From Morella rubra (taxonomy: Eukaryota; Streptophyta; Magnoliopsida; Fagales; Myricaceae), in assembly GCA_003952965.2 (NCBI GenBank), contig CM025850.1, positions 18,290,376 to 18,354,375 on the forward strand: a stretch of DNA of 64,000 nt. Direction: 5' to 3'. Under the pieces are notes generated by a model. That model was not told the origin of the DNA and ran no database searches. It saw nothing but the letters and a program-made list of their open reading frames with translations. The stretch's first letter is position 1. Each line of letters opens with the position of its first letter. Positions 48,619 through 60,151 of this stretch are shown in pieces. The position numbers were made by a program, and so were the translations under genes.

Positions 48619-50001
48619 GAAGACTCGATTCCCTCCCTCCAACACTTAACCCAAATCTATTTCTCCTCCCGACAGTTCTCCATTTGCACTCAACAACACT
48701 CGAACTTAACTCAACACTCGAACTTACCAGGGCAAGGTCTTCGGCGCTGAGCATTTCGCATCTGTTGAGCAATAATCATCAATCAAACTTTGCTAAAGGT
48801 ATGCGATGGGCTTCTTCTGATTTTTTGAAGATGAGTTCTTCTGATTTTAGGGTTTTCGCGTTGTAGATGTGGTTTTGCAAGGGTAGCGCATTTTTAAGTG
48901 ACTTGCATGCATAAATAGTATTGAATCGTAGAATTTGTCTTCTTCGGGTGGAATTTGTCTTCTCTGTGTGGAATTTTGGTTTGCCGAAGTGGTCCTGCTT
49001 TCCTGTGGTCCCCTAGTGTCGTCTTCTTGTTTATTGCTCACTGTGGTCCCCTGGTGTCGGGCTTACTTTTCACTCAATATTGGTTTGCCGAAGTGGTCCA
49101 AGTATAACCCATAATGTAATTGTATATGTTTTTTGTTTACCTTTTCGAAAGCACGTGGGTCTCTTTTGTTCACGTTCTGCAGATAAAAAAACTGCACAAG
49201 TTGGTTTCCCACCACAAGTGCACTTATTTTAATGTTTATGGTCGATGCACTAAGCTCCTACCCTGTCTGTTGTTTTATTTTTATACTTTACTGGATGTGT
49301 GCTGAATTTTAATGCACTTATTTTTATGTTACGTGGGTGGAGATGTCTCCCCGTAGTTTTTCCTAATTTTGCAGCAATATACTAGCCTAATTATATGTGG
49401 GTCTGGTTAGGGTTGATAACAGGTTCAGTTCAGGATGGATTAACATAATGTATTTAATTCAGCAACATTAGGTCCTTTATTATATGTCAACCTACCAGCT
49501 AGAATTCTAGAGTACTGCTGATATGAGTTATTTGTTTTATAATTCATTCTTCTATGGTATGGTATTGAACATTGAACCTTTCCTGTTATGGGAGTCAGGA
49601 AATGCCATCTATTGGAGGTATAATCAATGAATTAAGCTAATATTCCTCTACTAATGGGGGGAATCAAATAGGATATCTTGTTTATTCTGAAACATTGTTC
49701 TAGTAGTATTCCAGCATTTTGTTTCTTTCCAAACTTATGGGGGGAAATCAAATAGGATATTTCGCAATGTGATCTGAATTTTATAGACTAACCCAGTGTT
49801 TTATTTTACCTGGCAGGTGTGTTGCTTATAACTGCACAGTTGGGAGTACTGCTCTGTGGGGCATTTATAGACTTATCCATTGTTTAAGGTGAGCTTAATT
49901 TAATTTTTTATATAGTTTTACATTTCAATGTGATCTGAAATTTATATACTAACCCAGTGTGTTTTATTTCTGGCAGGTGTGGTGCTTTATAAATTCTTAA
50001 C
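48619..50001 (+). other. MULE 5' region upstream of the transposase
   Basis: Non-coding. AAAGGTATGCG near 48795 looks like a splice donor and TGGCAGGTGT at 49972-49981 like an acceptor, so a 5' UTR intron is likely. A 20-bp direct repeat (TTGGTTTGCCGAAGTGGTCC) occurs at about 48976-48995 and 49080-49099. It is single in the left arm. Confidence 0.5.
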
Positions 50002-53000
50002 ATGCCATCTGAGTTTCTTCTATTTGAGGTGCACTATGGCGGTAGATTTAGTAGGAACTTCGGGTGTTCTTACGTGGGTGGAGATGTGTCGGTGTATGAC
50101 GAAGCATATGATGCAGATTGCTTGTCATTTTTTGAACTGGAGGATATTGTGAAAGCATATGGATATAAGCCTGGTGACCTGATCTACTACAAGCAGCCAG
50201 GGAAAACTCTCGATGATGGTGTTGTCCTTGTGTCATCTGATCATGACGTTCTGGCAATGGTGAGGTGTCATGCGGGAGAAGCTGTTGTGGTGCTGTACTT
50301 AGTTTCATTCAGTGAAATTCCAGAGGGTGAGCTGAATGGGGAGGATGTTGCAGAAGGTGTTGAAGACGTGAGAGACGTAGATTGGGGATGAATGATCCGT
50401 TTTGGAATCAAGTCCTTAGCAGCGATGACGAGCTTTTTGACGTTGAGGTGGCCACCGTTCGTAATGACGGTGCAGACCTTCTTCTGCTGGAGGTCATACC
50501 TCTAGTGGGGCTGATGGAGGAGGTGACGATGGAGGGACGATGGAGGACGATGGATGGGTGATCCAGGACCATCTGAAATTCCTCGCGACCCATCTAAAGG
50601 AAAGCAGCCAATCACTGAAGAATGTATCAGCGATGATACTTATTTTTTGTATGATTTTTATTGTAAAGTTTTTTGTTTTTGCTCATTTTACTATACAATA
50701 TAACTGTTTATTTTGTGCTGCAGATAGTGTCTCGGATATTGGAAGAAGCGATGTTTTGGAGTCTCCCAAAGTTATTGAGGCAGAGGATGATGTGATCAAT
50801 AGTCTACCTGAAGCGTACCCTGGACCTGAGTTCCACGCTTCAGACTTGGGTGCCCCTGTTTTGAAGCTTGGGATGAAGTTTCCGTCATCTCAGATGTTTA
50901 GAGAAGCTGTGCGATTGGAGAATGTATTGAAGGGGAAGGATATACGGTTCAAGAAGAATTGTTCTGATAAGGTGATCATCATCTGCAGAGATGCACCGAG
51001 GTGTGAATATAGAGTTTATGGAAGGTGGATGAAAGGCGAGAAGACCTTCCAGATAAGAAGTTTCAGTGCTACCCACCTGTGCACTAGGAAGTATAGGAGC
51101 TCGATAGTTGGATCAAGGTTCATCACTACTAACTATCTTGAGCAATTCAAGTCACAGCCTAACATGCCGGTGGACTCTATAAGACAAGAGGTGAAGAGGC
51201 AGTGGAAGGTGGATGTGAATGAAAGTCAAGTGTATCGGGCTAGGAGAGCGGCACGGGCCAAGATCTTTGGCAAGCATTCAGATCAGTATCGCTGTTTGTG
51301 GGACTACGCAGCGACGTTGAGGGAGACTAACAGAGGGAGTTGTATTCTAGTGAAGCTGGAGAGGATACCTCCCGAGTTGACACCCACGTTCCAGCGAATG
51401 TATGTTTCACTGGCAGCGATGAAAAACGGTTTTAAAGAGGGTTGCAGGCCATTGATTGGTCTTGATGGGTGTTTCTTGAAGGGCCCGTTCAAAGGGCAAC
51501 TGCTTACAGCAGTATCTAGAGATGCAAACGATAATATGTACCTGCTTGCAATGGCCGCAGTGGAGGCCGAAGTCAAAGACAGTTGGAGTTGGTTCCTAGA
51601 GACTTTGATCTCGGACTTGGGTCAACCGCCATTTTGTGGCTGGGCATTTATCTCGGATCGTCAGAAGGTGATGGAACTTGCCTGTTAATATCCATTTACT
51701 ACATATATCTTTGGCTAAATTTAATTTCCTATGTTTATGTTGTTTTGTAGGGACTGATCCCGAGTTTCGAGGCAGTCATGCCCAATGCTGACCACCGAAT
51801 ATGCATAAGGCACCTTTACGCCAATTACAGAGATGCTAGTCATCGGGGCGTCGCCTTGAAAGATAAGTTGTGGGCTGCTGCTTCTGCATATACGGAATGG
51901 AAGTTTGTCCAAGTGATGGATGAACTGAAGAAGTTGTCACCAGAGGCATGGAAGTGGCTTAATGACATTGACCCAAGACAATGGTCAAGAGCGTACTTCA
52001 ATCCGGACGTGAAATCAGACCTCCTAGTGAACAATCTGTCTGAGTGCTTCAATTCATACATCCTCAAAGCTCGTGACAAGCCAATCATCACGATGTTCAA
52101 GATGATCTAGAAAAAGCTGATGCGACGGTACCAATTAAAAAGGGTCGGGATGGAAAAGTATGACAAGACCATCTGCCCTAAGATACTTGAGAAGCTTGAG
52201 GCTGCAGCCGAGGAGTCTTGTCACTGCCTTCCAACCTATGCTGGTCAAGGGTTGTTCGAAGTGGAGCACAGACACCAACAGTTTGTGGTCAACCTACAGC
52301 TTAGAAGATGTGGCTGCCGAAAGTGGGATTTGACGGGGATTGTGTCATGCATTCTCTGCCATACTTTACGATGGGGCAACCCAGAGGACTACATCCACCC
52401 CTGGTTCAGCAAGGACATGTACATGCTGAGTTATAATCATATGATCTATCCAATGCCTAGCGAAGATCAATGGATTAAGACCAGCTATCCCATTAATCCT
52501 CCAACCGTTCGGACCCAACCTGGAAGGCCTAAGAAGGTTCGAAGGAGAGGCCAGGATGAGCCTCGAAGCAATGGTCCGCGTATGACGAAGGGTGGAGTTG
52601 CAATGAGGTGTACAGAATGCAAGCAAGCTGGCCACAATAAAAGGACATGTCCTAGAAGGAAAGCAGCAGCCTTGAGACGTCAAGGCATGAGTGCTGCAGC
52701 TGCCCCATTTGTAGGCGATGAGGACATTTCCCTAGCCTCAGAGTTCGGCTTGGACAGTGTACGTCTTCACTGTTTTTCTTTAATATATAAGTTTGAATTT
52801 TTTACTTGACATTGCTAACAAATTTCTTTTGTCCTTTGAAAAGCCCTTTTCACTTGCTGATGAGTCAATGCCCACATCAGCCTCTACTCAGCAAACACCC
52901 CCCCAGTTAGTCCACTCAGCCCAGTCAGTCCACTTCAGCCTCTACGCAGCACGCTCCCCCCACTCAGGTCAATCACGTAAGAATAAACGTAAAAAGTCCA

Positions 53001-54081
53001 GGGCAACTTTTCACAAGCAGCTGGGTCGGTACTGCAAGAGAATGAGACGGTTCCAGTTGAAATTTTAGCAAGTAAGCCCATTTGTACTTAATTTTATATC
53101 ATGTCCTTAGTATATATTTCTGCAATACTTATTCTTAATTTCATCTTCTCCCTTGCAGCAAACACAAACTCCTATATGGACAGGTAAGTTTTTAATTTTG
53201 TCAATCTTTGTAATTGCATCCCTTCATAATGTAATGTTCATTTTGCCTGCTAAGATGGTTCTACATATGAAATAGGAGCATATGAAAACCTACGAGTAAT
53301 TAAGGAATTGAACTCCTATATATGGGCCTCCGGACTTTGTACTAGCATCCTATTCTGGTCCTGATAAATGGTATTGTATATGGGTTGTGTTGTCAATGAT
53401 GTCTGATCATTGCAATCCAGAACTTCAATGATGTCTGATCATTTGCAATTGCTGAGTATGCCCTGATTTGTTTGCAATTGCTGAGTATAAGGAGTTGGTT
53501 CCTGTCTACTTATTTCGATATCACAGGGGTTAGTGGGCTTTGCATTTGGAAACTCAAGTTTATTCGGGTTTTTATGACCAGTGTTTGAACTTTGTGATTT
53601 TCTTAACTATGCCACGATTTTTGTATCATGTTTGTAGAACGAAGAAAATGTATTAAGTCAACCTCCTGCAGCAAGAACAAGAAGTGGAGGAAAAACAGCA
53701 AAAATCATACCACCTCCACCTGCAGCCCCTCGGACTATACCACAACCTGCAGCGCCTCAAACTCCAGTAACAGAGGTTGCATCTCAGCCTACAGTTGCTG
53801 TCACAGAGCGGAGGAAGAGCAGACCAATGAGTGCATCACAGCCGCTGTCTTCGATTGGATCTAGGGTGCATCGAAGGTCTGGAAGATTGGCGGAGCAAGT
53901 TGGAAGGAAATTCGGTAGCTCGTCAAGTCATGGAAATCGGCAGGAGGATCCTATTGTTGTGGAGGACATTGCTGGCAACGACGAAGTAACCCATGAACCA
54001 AGTAGGCAACCAGGGAGAGTGAGTTGGGGCACTCCGCAAACATTATGGGCTCAGTTTGGGAGTGGTTTCATTGCAAACTAG
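50002..54081 (+). pseudogene. mudrA-like MULE transposase, right copy, broken
   Basis: Start ATG at 50002 (MPSEFLLFEVHYGG, PB1-like domain to about 50350). MuDR DNA-binding domain at about 50870-51100 (LGMKFPSSQMFREAV) and MULE catalytic domain at 51440-51670 (LIGLDGCFLKG and AFISDRQK with two of the acidic residues). An intron at 51668-51750 (GT-AG) is followed by 51751-52110. SWIM-like finger near 52300-52400, CCHC knuckle CTECKQAGHNKRTC (52612-52653). Pro/Ser-rich C-terminus at 53640-54081. Lesions: 1-bp loss near 50367, the donor of the 50636-50723 intron changed GT to AT, a TAG at 52108-52110 (shared with the left copy), and a frameshift that destroys the CPH part of the SWIM finger near 52340. 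Confidence 0.88.
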
Positions 54082-54234
54082 AATAATGACAAGCATACTT
54101 AGGAATAGTTTATGGCTGTTTTTGTCACAATGTTGTGTATTTAGGTGGAAAACATTGGTATTTTTGGCACAATGTTGTGTAATACCACTGTTTTTTGACA
54201 ATGAATATTTAAGGTCGTGTTTATATTTTGGACT

Positions 54235-54375
54235 CATATTCATGCTACTGATATGGGTCTTTTGGATGTATTTGATACATTTGGGTACATTTTGGAGCAT
54301 ATTCATGCTACTGATATGGGTCTTTTAAATGTATTTGATACATTTTGGAGCATATTCATGCTGCTAAAATGGATG
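54235..54375 (+). repeat. Tandem repeat, about 2.5 units of 53-63 bp
   Basis: Units begin CATATTCATGCTACTGATAT at 54235, 54298 and (partial) 54351. They lie in the 3' flank of the transposase, inside the MULE. Confidence 0.85.
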
Positions 54376-54671
54376 TTTTTGATGTTGAGCAGACCTGCCT
54401 TAAGGTTATACCGGGTACATTACAACAAATGCCTTTATTTGCTTTAAACAGATATGATCAAAAAAATAGCAATACAAGGTACATAGCAATGATTCATTGC
54501 ATACAGGTAGGTAGCAATACAAATTTCAAGAACTGCCTTTGAAGGCACTTACAAGTTCAGCAATACAAATGATAGATTTCCATTTACATATCTCACTACT
54601 ACATATGTCAATATTGTTGAAAATACAAGCCAATCATCAAGGCAACTATATGACCAAATTCAAACTTCACT
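54376..54671. other. Spacer between the two convergent MULE genes
   Basis: AT-rich, no frame. Probably holds the 3' ends of both convergent transcripts. Confidence 0.5.
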
Positions 54672-55290
54672 TTATGGTGCCAATGGTAGAGAAACACCCA
54701 CTTCCTTCTTTGTAACATACATAGAAGGCAACAACAACAAAACAATCAACACCCACGAGAAAGTCAACATCCTCCTATAGAATTTCTTCTCATCATTGTG
54801 ACTATATTTTGTGGAAACCAACTCTAATCGTAGCCGTGCCATATTGTGTTCTATCATCGCACTGCACTTCGCATACTCCTCCTCCATCCTTGCAGTGCGC
54901 TTCCCATACTCCTCCTCCATCGTTGCAATGCGCTTCGCATACTCATCCTCCTTTGTTTTGAGATGACTCTCTATTTCAATCTCTACACGTGTCCTTTCGT
55001 GCCTCTCCCGAATACGGCTTAAAACCCTCCTTCCATGGATACACATAGGAGGATCAAACCACATGAAAAACCCGCATGATCTCCCAAACTGCATTCATAT
55101 CATGTATAAAGATTTCAACGCAATAATAAACATACGTACTAAAACTACATATACAAGGTATTACCTTGTGGTTCACACAACTAAAAAACCTTCTGCCAAA
55201 ATTTGCTTCTGTGTAGGCAGTCTTCAGGCAAGATTCAACTCCACAGTAACAAATAGGAATTTAGTTGAATCTCCACCTATGCTTGTTGCC
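54672..55290 (-). pseudogene. GRF zinc-finger, coiled-coil and membrane-anchor protein of the MULE
   Basis: Two exons on the minus strand: 55165 upward, a 76-bp intron (55089-55164, GT-AG), then 55088-54672. Exon 1 gives the zf-GRF core CYCGVESCLKTAYTEANFGR then RFFSC; the rest (GRSCGFFMWFDPPMC) is in exon 2. A charged coiled coil with the repeat MEEEYAKR and one hydrophobic segment (LTFSWVLIVLLLLPSMYV, near the C-terminus) follow. Plant MULEs and many plant genomes have such GRF/TM proteins; the role is unknown. Upstream of CYCG the frame has a stop and a likely 1-bp shift, so no good start codon is seen. Convergent to mudrA, as mudrB is in MuDR, but not similar to mudrB by eye. Confidence 0.65.
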
Positions 55291-55693
55291 GAACTTGCAG
55301 TACTTGGCGATGGAGGTGAATTGCTTAAAAAATATGTGAAAATGAAGAAAACAGAACCATTACAACTCAACCTAGGGAATAGTATAAAAAACTAGCCACT
55401 AAATCCAGTTAAAGTCTTTGATAGAAAATACACTTCCCACGATGGAGACCAGATTGTTCGAAGAAATTCACAGCAACGAGAGGGAAAAAATGCACAACAT
55501 ACAGAGCAAGGAGAGGGAAAAATGCAGAAGCTCTTACCACTGTGACGCCATTTCCAACTATTTCTTCGGTTAATTTGGATTTCAGGCACCGCTAGGGCTC
55601 AACTATTTCTTTGGAGGGAATGCCAGATTTTCGACTGCTCGGGAAAAGATACTTCGGGGAGGGGATGAATGCGTATTTGAAATTCTAAACGGA

Positions 55694-55907
55694 TAGAATA
55701 ATGGAGGGCAAAACGGGGAGAAAATTTTTAAGTGCCTCACGTGGACGACACGTGCGCTTAATACAGTCAGTCTTAACGGAGAAATTGGCTTCGGGGTGGC
55801 AATCGACGGAAATCAGAAGTTTTGGGGGCCCAATGTCACGAAATCAAGACAAGGGGTGCAAAGTGTCAGGTACCCCATAGTTCAGGGGTGCAAAGTGTAA
55901 TTTCCCC
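55694..55907. repeat. MULE right terminal inverted repeat
   Basis: Near-identical to 40419-40631 and inverted relative to 48421-48618. Ends GTGTAATTTCCCC, followed by the TSD ATATTTATA. Confidence 0.93.
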
Positions 55908-55916
55908 ATATTTATA

Positions 55917-56068
55917 TTACAAAACAAGGGAAGAATTCCATATCTTGTGCTACTAGGAAAGGAAACTAACGTGCTGTATAAATCTCCCCATATCTTGTGT
56001 TGTTAACTAAGGAAGGGATGTGCTATACAATATTTTCTCATAAATGGAGAATATGACCATTGCTACCA
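55917..56068 (-). mobile_element. Remainder of the copia 5' LTR split by the MULE
   Basis: Read on the minus strand, this joins 48346-48411 across the MULE and TSD. It is AT-rich with two ATATCTTGTG repeats. The outer LTR end is placed at about 56068 (TGGTAGCAATGG on the minus strand), but this is uncertain. Confidence 0.55.
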
Positions 56069-56339
56069 TTAATACTTTTTATTAGATTTTCTGATTGTCT
56101 GCCTCCTAACTTCTCAAGTAGTGGTAAAAAATGGACCATAAAATATAAATCAAATAGTATTAGCGCTCCTTGAAAAGGCTTGTAATGCCATCAGGTCCTA
56201 GAGTCCTAAGTATAGCTCATTTTGTAAATAGTTTCCTTGATTTCATCATTTCAAGATCAATGTAGAGTTTTTCATTATCCTCTAGATGATAATTAGAGGT
56301 ACGAAGCCATCAAGTTGTGATGGGATTTCCTGGACCAAA
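56069..56339. other. No recognised feature
   Basis: AT-rich DNA between the copia LTR and a CACTA-type end. Nothing identified. Confidence 0.5.
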
Positions 56340-56800
56340 CACTACAAAAAAAAACTGGTCTTTAGCGGCAGTCACTAAAAACACCGCTGAAGACACCCTT
56401 CAGCGGCATTTGTGGACAAACGCTGCTACAAACCACCTATAGCAGCAGTCGTTTTAGCGATAGTCAGCTCTTTAGCGGCGGTCTTTTTAGCAGCTTTTTT
56501 TTTTTTTTACAAATGCTACTATAGGTAAAACTTTTAGCAAAAATGCCGCTAAAGATCTACTTTCTAGCTGCGTTTTGCAAAAAACGCTGCTAAAAATTAG
56601 ATCTTTAGCTACGCTTTTTGAAAACGCTGTTAAAAATTAGACCTTTAGCGGCGTTTGCGAAAAGAAACTGCTACAATTTAGGTATCTACAACGGCAGTCA
56701 TTGCTAAAGCTTACACCTTTAGTAGTGTTTTTTTTTTTTAAATGCTGCTAAATGTATCTATAGCAGCGTTTGTTGACACAAACAATGCTATAGGAATAAG
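56340..56800. mobile_element. One end of a CACTA-type element with AGCGGC repeats
   Basis: Starts CACTACAAAAAAAAACTGGT at 56340. It is followed by about 450 bp with many inverted and direct copies of TTTAGCGGC / AACGCTGCTA, the subterminal pattern of plant CACTA non-autonomous elements. The motif is different from the GATCGATC element, so it is another family. No opposite end or coding sequence is found, so it may be truncated. Confidence 0.6.
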
Positions 56801-58161
56801 TAAACATAATATGTTTTTTATTAATTCTAATTATTTAATTTATATATTATTATATTCCTTTTAATATAAATTTTATTTTGTCATGTATTTGAAAAATTTT
56901 ATTTTAAAGACCTACTTAATAAAATATGGAATTAGAGAGAGTGTTATGAACATTGAAGTTGTTATATGATATATTTTAAATTATACCTATGGTTGTTATG
57001 GTAATTGCATATTTATTGACTAAATCTAAATAGTTTAGAAAACACCTATTATCATACTTATAATGAGCATATACATTTTGAATAATTAGTAATATAATAC
57101 TATTTAATTAGGACATATGATTTAATTTCAAACAAAAAAATATTGTGAGATTAGCTTATGGAATCAAAGTACATAACTTAATTTATGGTCTTAGAGGCTA
57201 TGATTTAGTCATTAGGTAGGTACATACATATAAAGTACTTAGGTTAATTAGTACATATCATGTATATGATAAACACAAATAACAAATCATGCAATGTTAT
57301 ATAGAAGGCATTATACTTTTAAATGATATTGTATTATATATTATTACTACCAACCTATTTTAATTAAGATTATTATACTAGTTATAAAAAAAAGTGTGTA
57401 AAATAATATGCTATGTATTTAATACTAAGTATAAAGATTTTAAAATACTATATCACTTGTTGTTATGTGATATATATGAGTATATATATGTATATATAGT
57501 ATAGTGTAGTCACAATACATTATATATATTTTGAAAATTTGACACCAATTTTATTTAATTATTTTCTTATTTGACACTAATTTAACACGTCAGTTGCTCA
57601 TTGTGCTTTACAATTTTACTTTACCAGAATAAAAGATCATTACATAAATCAAAATAAAATAAACAAAATATAAAGGAAAAGAAAAAAAACAAATTAAAAC
57701 GGCCAGTTTCATTTTCATTTCCTGCACACGCCCTGACTGAAATCTCTCCCTCCCTCTTCCTCTTTTATTCTCTGATCGAAATCCCTTCCTCTTCCTCTTC
57801 ATGAAACGCTCTTTCTCTTCCTCGAAATCTCTTTTACTTTCTCTCTAAAAAGCGTTGGTTTATTTATGTTTGTTCTATCATGTGGGGTGGGTGTTTCTTG
57901 TACTGGGTGTCTAGGAGTGGGCTAAAGGCTGAGGCTGAAGTTGAGGGAAGAGGAAGAATACAAAAAAGAACAGGTAAAAAACTGTGTTATTTGAGGGGAA
58001 GTTGAGAGCGTTGAGGACAAACCATTTTAAAGCATGAACGGATTCGGGTGCTTGTCAGTTTTCCCTCTCTTAGCCTGCAACCTAGGGCTATCTCTCGATG
58101 GGGAATCTGATGCTGTTGGCTCAAATTTAGTTTTTGTCTCGCTTTGCTTTGTTTGTATGGT
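56801..58161. other. Unassigned AT-rich DNA
   Basis: No gene is recognised. Near 57710-57845 there is a pyrimidine-rich CTCTTCC stretch resembling a plant 5' UTR, possibly host sequence carried inside the CACTA-type element. The solo LTR at 58167 interrupts it. Confidence 0.4.
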
Positions 58162-58166
58162 AACCT

Positions 58167-59381
58167 TGTAAATCCAAGGATTAAGGCAACCCAAGAGAGG
58201 GGGGGAATTGAGTTTCTGAACTTTTTTCCTTTTAATCCCCAAAGTCGTGTTTGCAAAGTAAAGACTAATTTAGCATAAGTATATAGATGCGATAAGAGAA
58301 TAAGTGCTAAATGTAAAGAGTAGTTATAGAGAAGCAAACACATGATTTTTAGGTGGTTCGGCAAACCCGCCTACATCCACCCCTCAGGCTCCTTTACCGA
58401 GCCTTGAAGTTTTCCCACTATCTTCCGAATAGTGTACACACTAGCTTCCGGGTGCTAGAGAACCGTACAAGTGCTTTCTGGGCTCAACACTCAAACCCCA
58501 AATGATTTTCGGGCTCACCACTCACAACCCAACCAAGCTTGAGATATACCCTCTCTAAGCTTCTTCTTTAGTGAACAACCTCACTAAAGGAATCACCTCT
58601 TTTGGATAGGAAGATAAAAGAATAAACTCTCTCAAAGAGTGGATATAAAAATGGAAAGCCTATCTCTTTGATTCACAGAATGACAAGGATAAGAAAATGT
58701 AATATGTATGAATGATATGAGAAATATGGAATAAAAAGGTTTAAGATATTTCTCAAGCTATGTAAAATGATAAGTGGTCGTTCTCTTTTGTTTAGAGACA
58801 ATATGAAGATCTTTATATAGGCCACATGAGAAAACTAGCCATTTATAGCCGTTATGAATTTTACCATTATACCAGTTGATCGTTTCATGTACGGTCAACC
58901 GCTTCAGGGTTACTGTTTCCCAACGGTCATATTGTCAGAGGTCAACGAATCTATTTCAAATCATCGGTCAACCGCTTCACCCGCGGGAAGCACATTCAAC
59001 GGTTCATTTAAAACCACGATTTTGACCATTTTGAAACACTCAATTTTAAGGACTAAATTCCCATAAGTATATAAAAGGTTGGGAGTTGATTGGGGTGTTT
59101 TGAAACATTTGATCTTTCAAGCAAGAGGTAAAACGGTTTATACACGTTTTGAAAGATACAAGTGTGTGATTCAAATCCTTGTCAAATGAAACTAAGAGTT
59201 ACAAGGTTATACCCTATGGGTCTTGAATCTTCACTTTTGAGCTCCTTGCATCTTCTTGATCTTCAATCTTCTTGTCTTTGGCTCTTTTATAAAAATGTCT
59301 TTGTCTTTGAAGATATCCATTTTGTAAACTTAATCCATTTATTGAAATCATCAAAATATCGATTGTGAACAAAAGCCAACA
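58167..59381 (-). mobile_element. Solo LTR of the gag-only copia-like family
   Basis: Inverted copy of the 15505-16750 LTR, 1215 bp, with intact TG...CA ends on the minus strand. AACCT is duplicated on both sides (58162-58166 and 59382-59386). No internal region is present, so it formed by LTR-LTR recombination. Confidence 0.93.
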
Positions 59382-59386
59382 AACCT

Positions 59387-59677
59387 TAGTTAGGGCTACT
59401 ATTTTCAGGAAAGAAATCCAAGAACCATCGGATTGATGAAATTAGAATGGCTGAGGTCGTAAAAATCAAGGAGAAATGTTGGGACAATGGAGATAGTTCG
59501 GTGCGGCATGATTTATTTCTCAATTGAGGAAACATTGTAGGTGAAAAATGATTTTTTTTTTTAACATCATATGTATGTGTTTAGCCAAGTAATTAGCGAA
59601 TCAGCTAATTGTTTGTTTTGTTGTTAATTTCAATCCCAATACATATAGAAGTATAGCTTAGTAGATCTTTTTGTATA
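59387..59677. other. No recognised feature
   Basis: Short unassigned sequence between the solo LTR and the next copia element. Confidence 0.5.
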
Positions 59678-60151
59678 TGTTAGAACCATGACACATGGAG
59701 CATGCACGTGGGTATTTAAATTTTAAGCTGAAGTTTGAATTATAGTTGAACTGGAGATTTTATGCAGATCTCTATTTGAATGGTTAAACTGGAGATCTTA
59801 TCCAGATCTCTATTCGAATTCAAACTTAGCTGATTTCTCTCGTAGAGACTCTCTGTGTGAGATTCTTACGTATATTTATTTAAGAAAATAAACATAGAGA
59901 GAAATATCATTCGCAATATTCTATACAATCTTACAAAGAAGAAATTTATCTCAAGGTATCAAGGCTTCCATCTTTTAGCCTTAGATTTGAAGGGTGGAAT
60001 TCACAAGGAGACTCTAGTAGCTTCCTAAACGACTTGAGAGCAATGTTCGTGGATTATTGATTGTGGGCTGTAAGATGAGCATGAATTCCTACAAATCGGA
60101 GCTTCCGAACCAGGTATTTCAGATACTCGCTTCATTTGGTAAAATCTAACA
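59678..60151 (+). repeat. 5' LTR of the right-edge copia element
   Basis: Perfect 6-bp inverted ends TGTTAG/CTAACA. A TATA-like TATTTATTTAAG is near 59872-59883. The five preceding bases are GTATA; the partner TSD lies outside the window. Confidence 0.8.

Larger units (their letters stand above)
36772..52410. repeat. Giant inverted repeat (palindrome), arms about 7.7 kb
   Basis: Arm 36772-44486 is the reverse complement of 44604-52410, around a 117-bp spacer. The encoded peptides match residue for residue along most of both arms (for example 275 residues of MULE transposase and 131 residues of copia gag). Differences in the outer part are mostly homopolymer, short-repeat or direct-repeat indels; the inner 1.2 kb differs more. 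The left arm ends at the N gap, so the true outer limit is unknown. Confidence 0.9.
48421..55907 (+). mobile_element. Complete Mutator-like element (MULE) with long TIRs
   Basis: The ends are GGGAAAATTACACTTTGCAC and its inverse (GTGTAATTTCCCC), with terminal inverted repeats of about 198 bp (48421-48618) and 214 bp (55694-55907). The 9-bp ATATTTATA flanks it on both sides (48412-48420 and 55908-55916), the TSD length of Mutator elements. It contains a mudrA-like transposase on the plus strand and a convergent small gene on the minus strand, the layout of MuDR. The insertion site is the 5' LTR of a copia element. Both genes are damaged, so this copy is not autonomous. Confidence 0.95.

Noticed and set aside
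54672-55094. Reading the coiled-coil/membrane ORF as a single-exon host gene
   Set aside because: It lies between the MULE TIRs, and its zinc-finger half continues across a short intron.
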